A stretch of DNA of 5,165 nt from positions 1 to 5,165 of the forward strand of contig CAMZMA010000079.1 of assembly GCA_947311815.1 (NCBI GenBank). Direction: 5' to 3'. Position 1 is the stretch's first letter; the number at the start of each line of letters is the position of its first letter. The stretch comes from an uncultured Flavobacteriaceae bacterium (GTDB taxonomy: Bacteria > Bacteroidota > Bacteroidia > Flavobacteriales > Flavobacteriaceae). A program made the translations under genes and the position numbers. The notes beneath the pieces were generated by a model. The model was given only the letters and a program-made list of their open reading frames with translations, was not told the DNA's origin and ran no database searches. Shown in pieces: positions 4,188-5,165 of the stretch.

Positions 4188-5165
4188 ATGGCAATTTTAA
4201 ATTTTCAAAAGCCCGATAAAGTAATAATGATTGAATCTACAGATTTTTCTGGAAGATTTGAATTCAGACCTCTAGAACCAGGTTTTGGTTTAACAGTAGG
4301 TAATGCACTTAGAAGAGTGTTATTATCTTCTTTAGAAGGTTTTGCAATTACATCATTAAGACTTGATGGGGTAGAGCATGAGTTTTCTACCATTCCTGGA
4401 GTTGTAGAAGATGTTACAGAAATCATCTTAAATTTAAAACAAGTACGTTTTAAAAAGCAAATTGAAGACTCTGATAGAGAAACCGTTTCTGTTTCTGTAT
4501 CTAGACAAGATCAATTAACTGCAGGAGATTTACAAAAATTTATCTCAGGTTTCCAAGTATTAAATCCAGATTTAGTAATCTGTAATATGGATAAATCTGT
4601 AAAAATTAATATGGAATTAACCATAGAAAAAGGTAGAGGATTTGTACCCGCAGAAGAAAATAAAAAATTAAGTGCACCGTTAGGAACTATTTTTACTGAT
4701 TCTATTTACACTCCTATAAAGAATGTAAAATATGCAGTAGAAAACTTTCGTGTAGAACAAAAAACCGATTATGAAAAATTAGTTTTTGATATCGAAACCG
4801 ATGGTTCTATCAATCCTAAAGATGCCTTAACTGAAGCAGCAAAAATTTTAATCCACCACTTTATGTTATTCTCTGATGAGCGTATCACTTTAGAGGCAGA
4901 TGAAATTGCACAAACAGAAACGTATGATGAAGAATCATTACACATGCGTCAATTATTAAAGACTCGTTTAATAGATATGGACTTATCTGTAAGAGCTTTA
5001 AACTGTTTAAAAGCTGCAGAAGTAGATACATTAGGTGACTTAGTGTCATTTAATAAAAATGACTTAATGAAATTTAGAAATTTCGGAAAAAAATCTTTGA
5101 CAGAATTAGATGAACTAGTTCATAATAAAGGTTTGAACTTTGGAATGGATTTAAGTAAATACAAA
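4188..5165 (+). CDS. rpoA: DNA-directed RNA polymerase subunit alpha, 3' end cut by window
   Basis: The frame is open from ATG at 4188 to the last base (326 codons, no stop). The family is about 330 residues in Flavobacteriaceae, so only a few codons are missing. The N-terminal assembly domain (1 to about 230) dimerises and holds beta and beta'; markers are FEFRPLEPGFGLTVGNALRR at 24-43 and the HEFSTIPGVVEDVTEIILNL stretch at 64-83. An acidic linker (about 235-250) leads to the C-terminal DNA- and activator-binding domain, with VRALNCLK at 268-275 and FRNFGKKSLTEL at 297-308. R269, N272, C273, K275, G300, K302 and S303 match the UP-element contact residues of E. coli (R265, N268, C269, K271, G296, K298, S299, from memory). 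A later ATG at 4227 would remove conserved residues, so 4188 is preferred. Gene order after rpsD is the standard alpha-operon order. Confidence 0.97.
   Translation, partial: MAILNFQKPDKVIMIESTDFSGRFEFRPLEPGFGLTVGNALRRVLLSSLEGFAITSLRLDGVEHEFSTIPGVVEDVTEIILNLKQVRFKKQIEDSDRETVSVSVSRQDQLTAGDLQKFISGFQVLNPDLVICNMDKSVKINMELTIEKGRGFVPAEENKKLSAPLGTIFTDSIYTPIKNVKYAVENFRVEQKTDYEKLVFDIETDGSINPKDALTEAAKILIHHFMLFSDERITLEADEIAQTETYDEESLHMRQLLKTRLIDMDLSVRALNCLKAAEVDTLGDLVSFNKNDLMKFRNFGKKSLTELDELVHNKGLNFGMDLSKYK

Noticed and set aside
4205..4426. Minus-strand open frame of 73 codons inside rpoA
   Set aside because: It is antisense to the conserved N-terminal domain of rpoA, which is clearly the real gene here.

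Overview
The window is a piece of the conserved bacterial ribosomal-protein superoperon (end of the spc block followed by the alpha block), and every gene reads on the + strand. The order is rpsE (3' end only) - rpmD - rplO - secY - infA - rpmJ - rpsM - rpsK - rpsD - rpoA (cut a few codons before its stop). Gene content, very AT-rich codons (TTA, AAA, AGA, GAA), no usable Shine-Dalgarno sequences in front of the starts, and the exact protein flavours (zinc-free S4, one-cysteine L36, rpoA starting MAILNFQKPD) point to Bacteroidota, most likely family Flavobacteriaceae. A marine genus such as Polaribacter or Tenacibaculum is possible, but the genus is a guess. The methionine aminopeptidase gene that sits between secY and infA in many other bacteria is absent.

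Layout: positions 1-2459 are tightly packed (spacers of 1 to 12 nt) and encode S5 (partial), L30, L15, the SecY translocon channel and initiation factor IF-1. From 2460 on, spacing loosens: 72 nt before rpmJ, 88 nt between rpsM and rpsK, 81 nt between rpsK and rpsD. Each of these three spacers contains an inverted repeat able to fold in the mRNA. No stretch longer than 300 nt lacks a gene. I see no mobile elements, tRNAs, CRISPR arrays or convincing promoters or terminators.

Together the genes make parts of the small subunit (S5, S13, S11, S4), parts of the large subunit (L30, L15, L36), the initiation factor IF-1, the Sec membrane channel and the RNA polymerase alpha subunit. This is the usual co-expressed growth-rate set.

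Points worth a second look are: (1) rpmJ lacks one A right after its start, so the conserved L36 sequence is out of frame with its ATG; (2) a nested three-helix structure lies just upstream of rpsD, a good candidate for an S4 autoregulatory leader inside the operon; it includes a buried AAGGAG and a stretch resembling the 3' region of 16S rRNA; (3) a 12-bp bulged hairpin plus a 14-bp tandem repeat lie before rpsK; (4) a long AT-rich inverted repeat lies before rpmJ. The protein-coding content itself is ordinary, and I do not see a novel multi-gene system.
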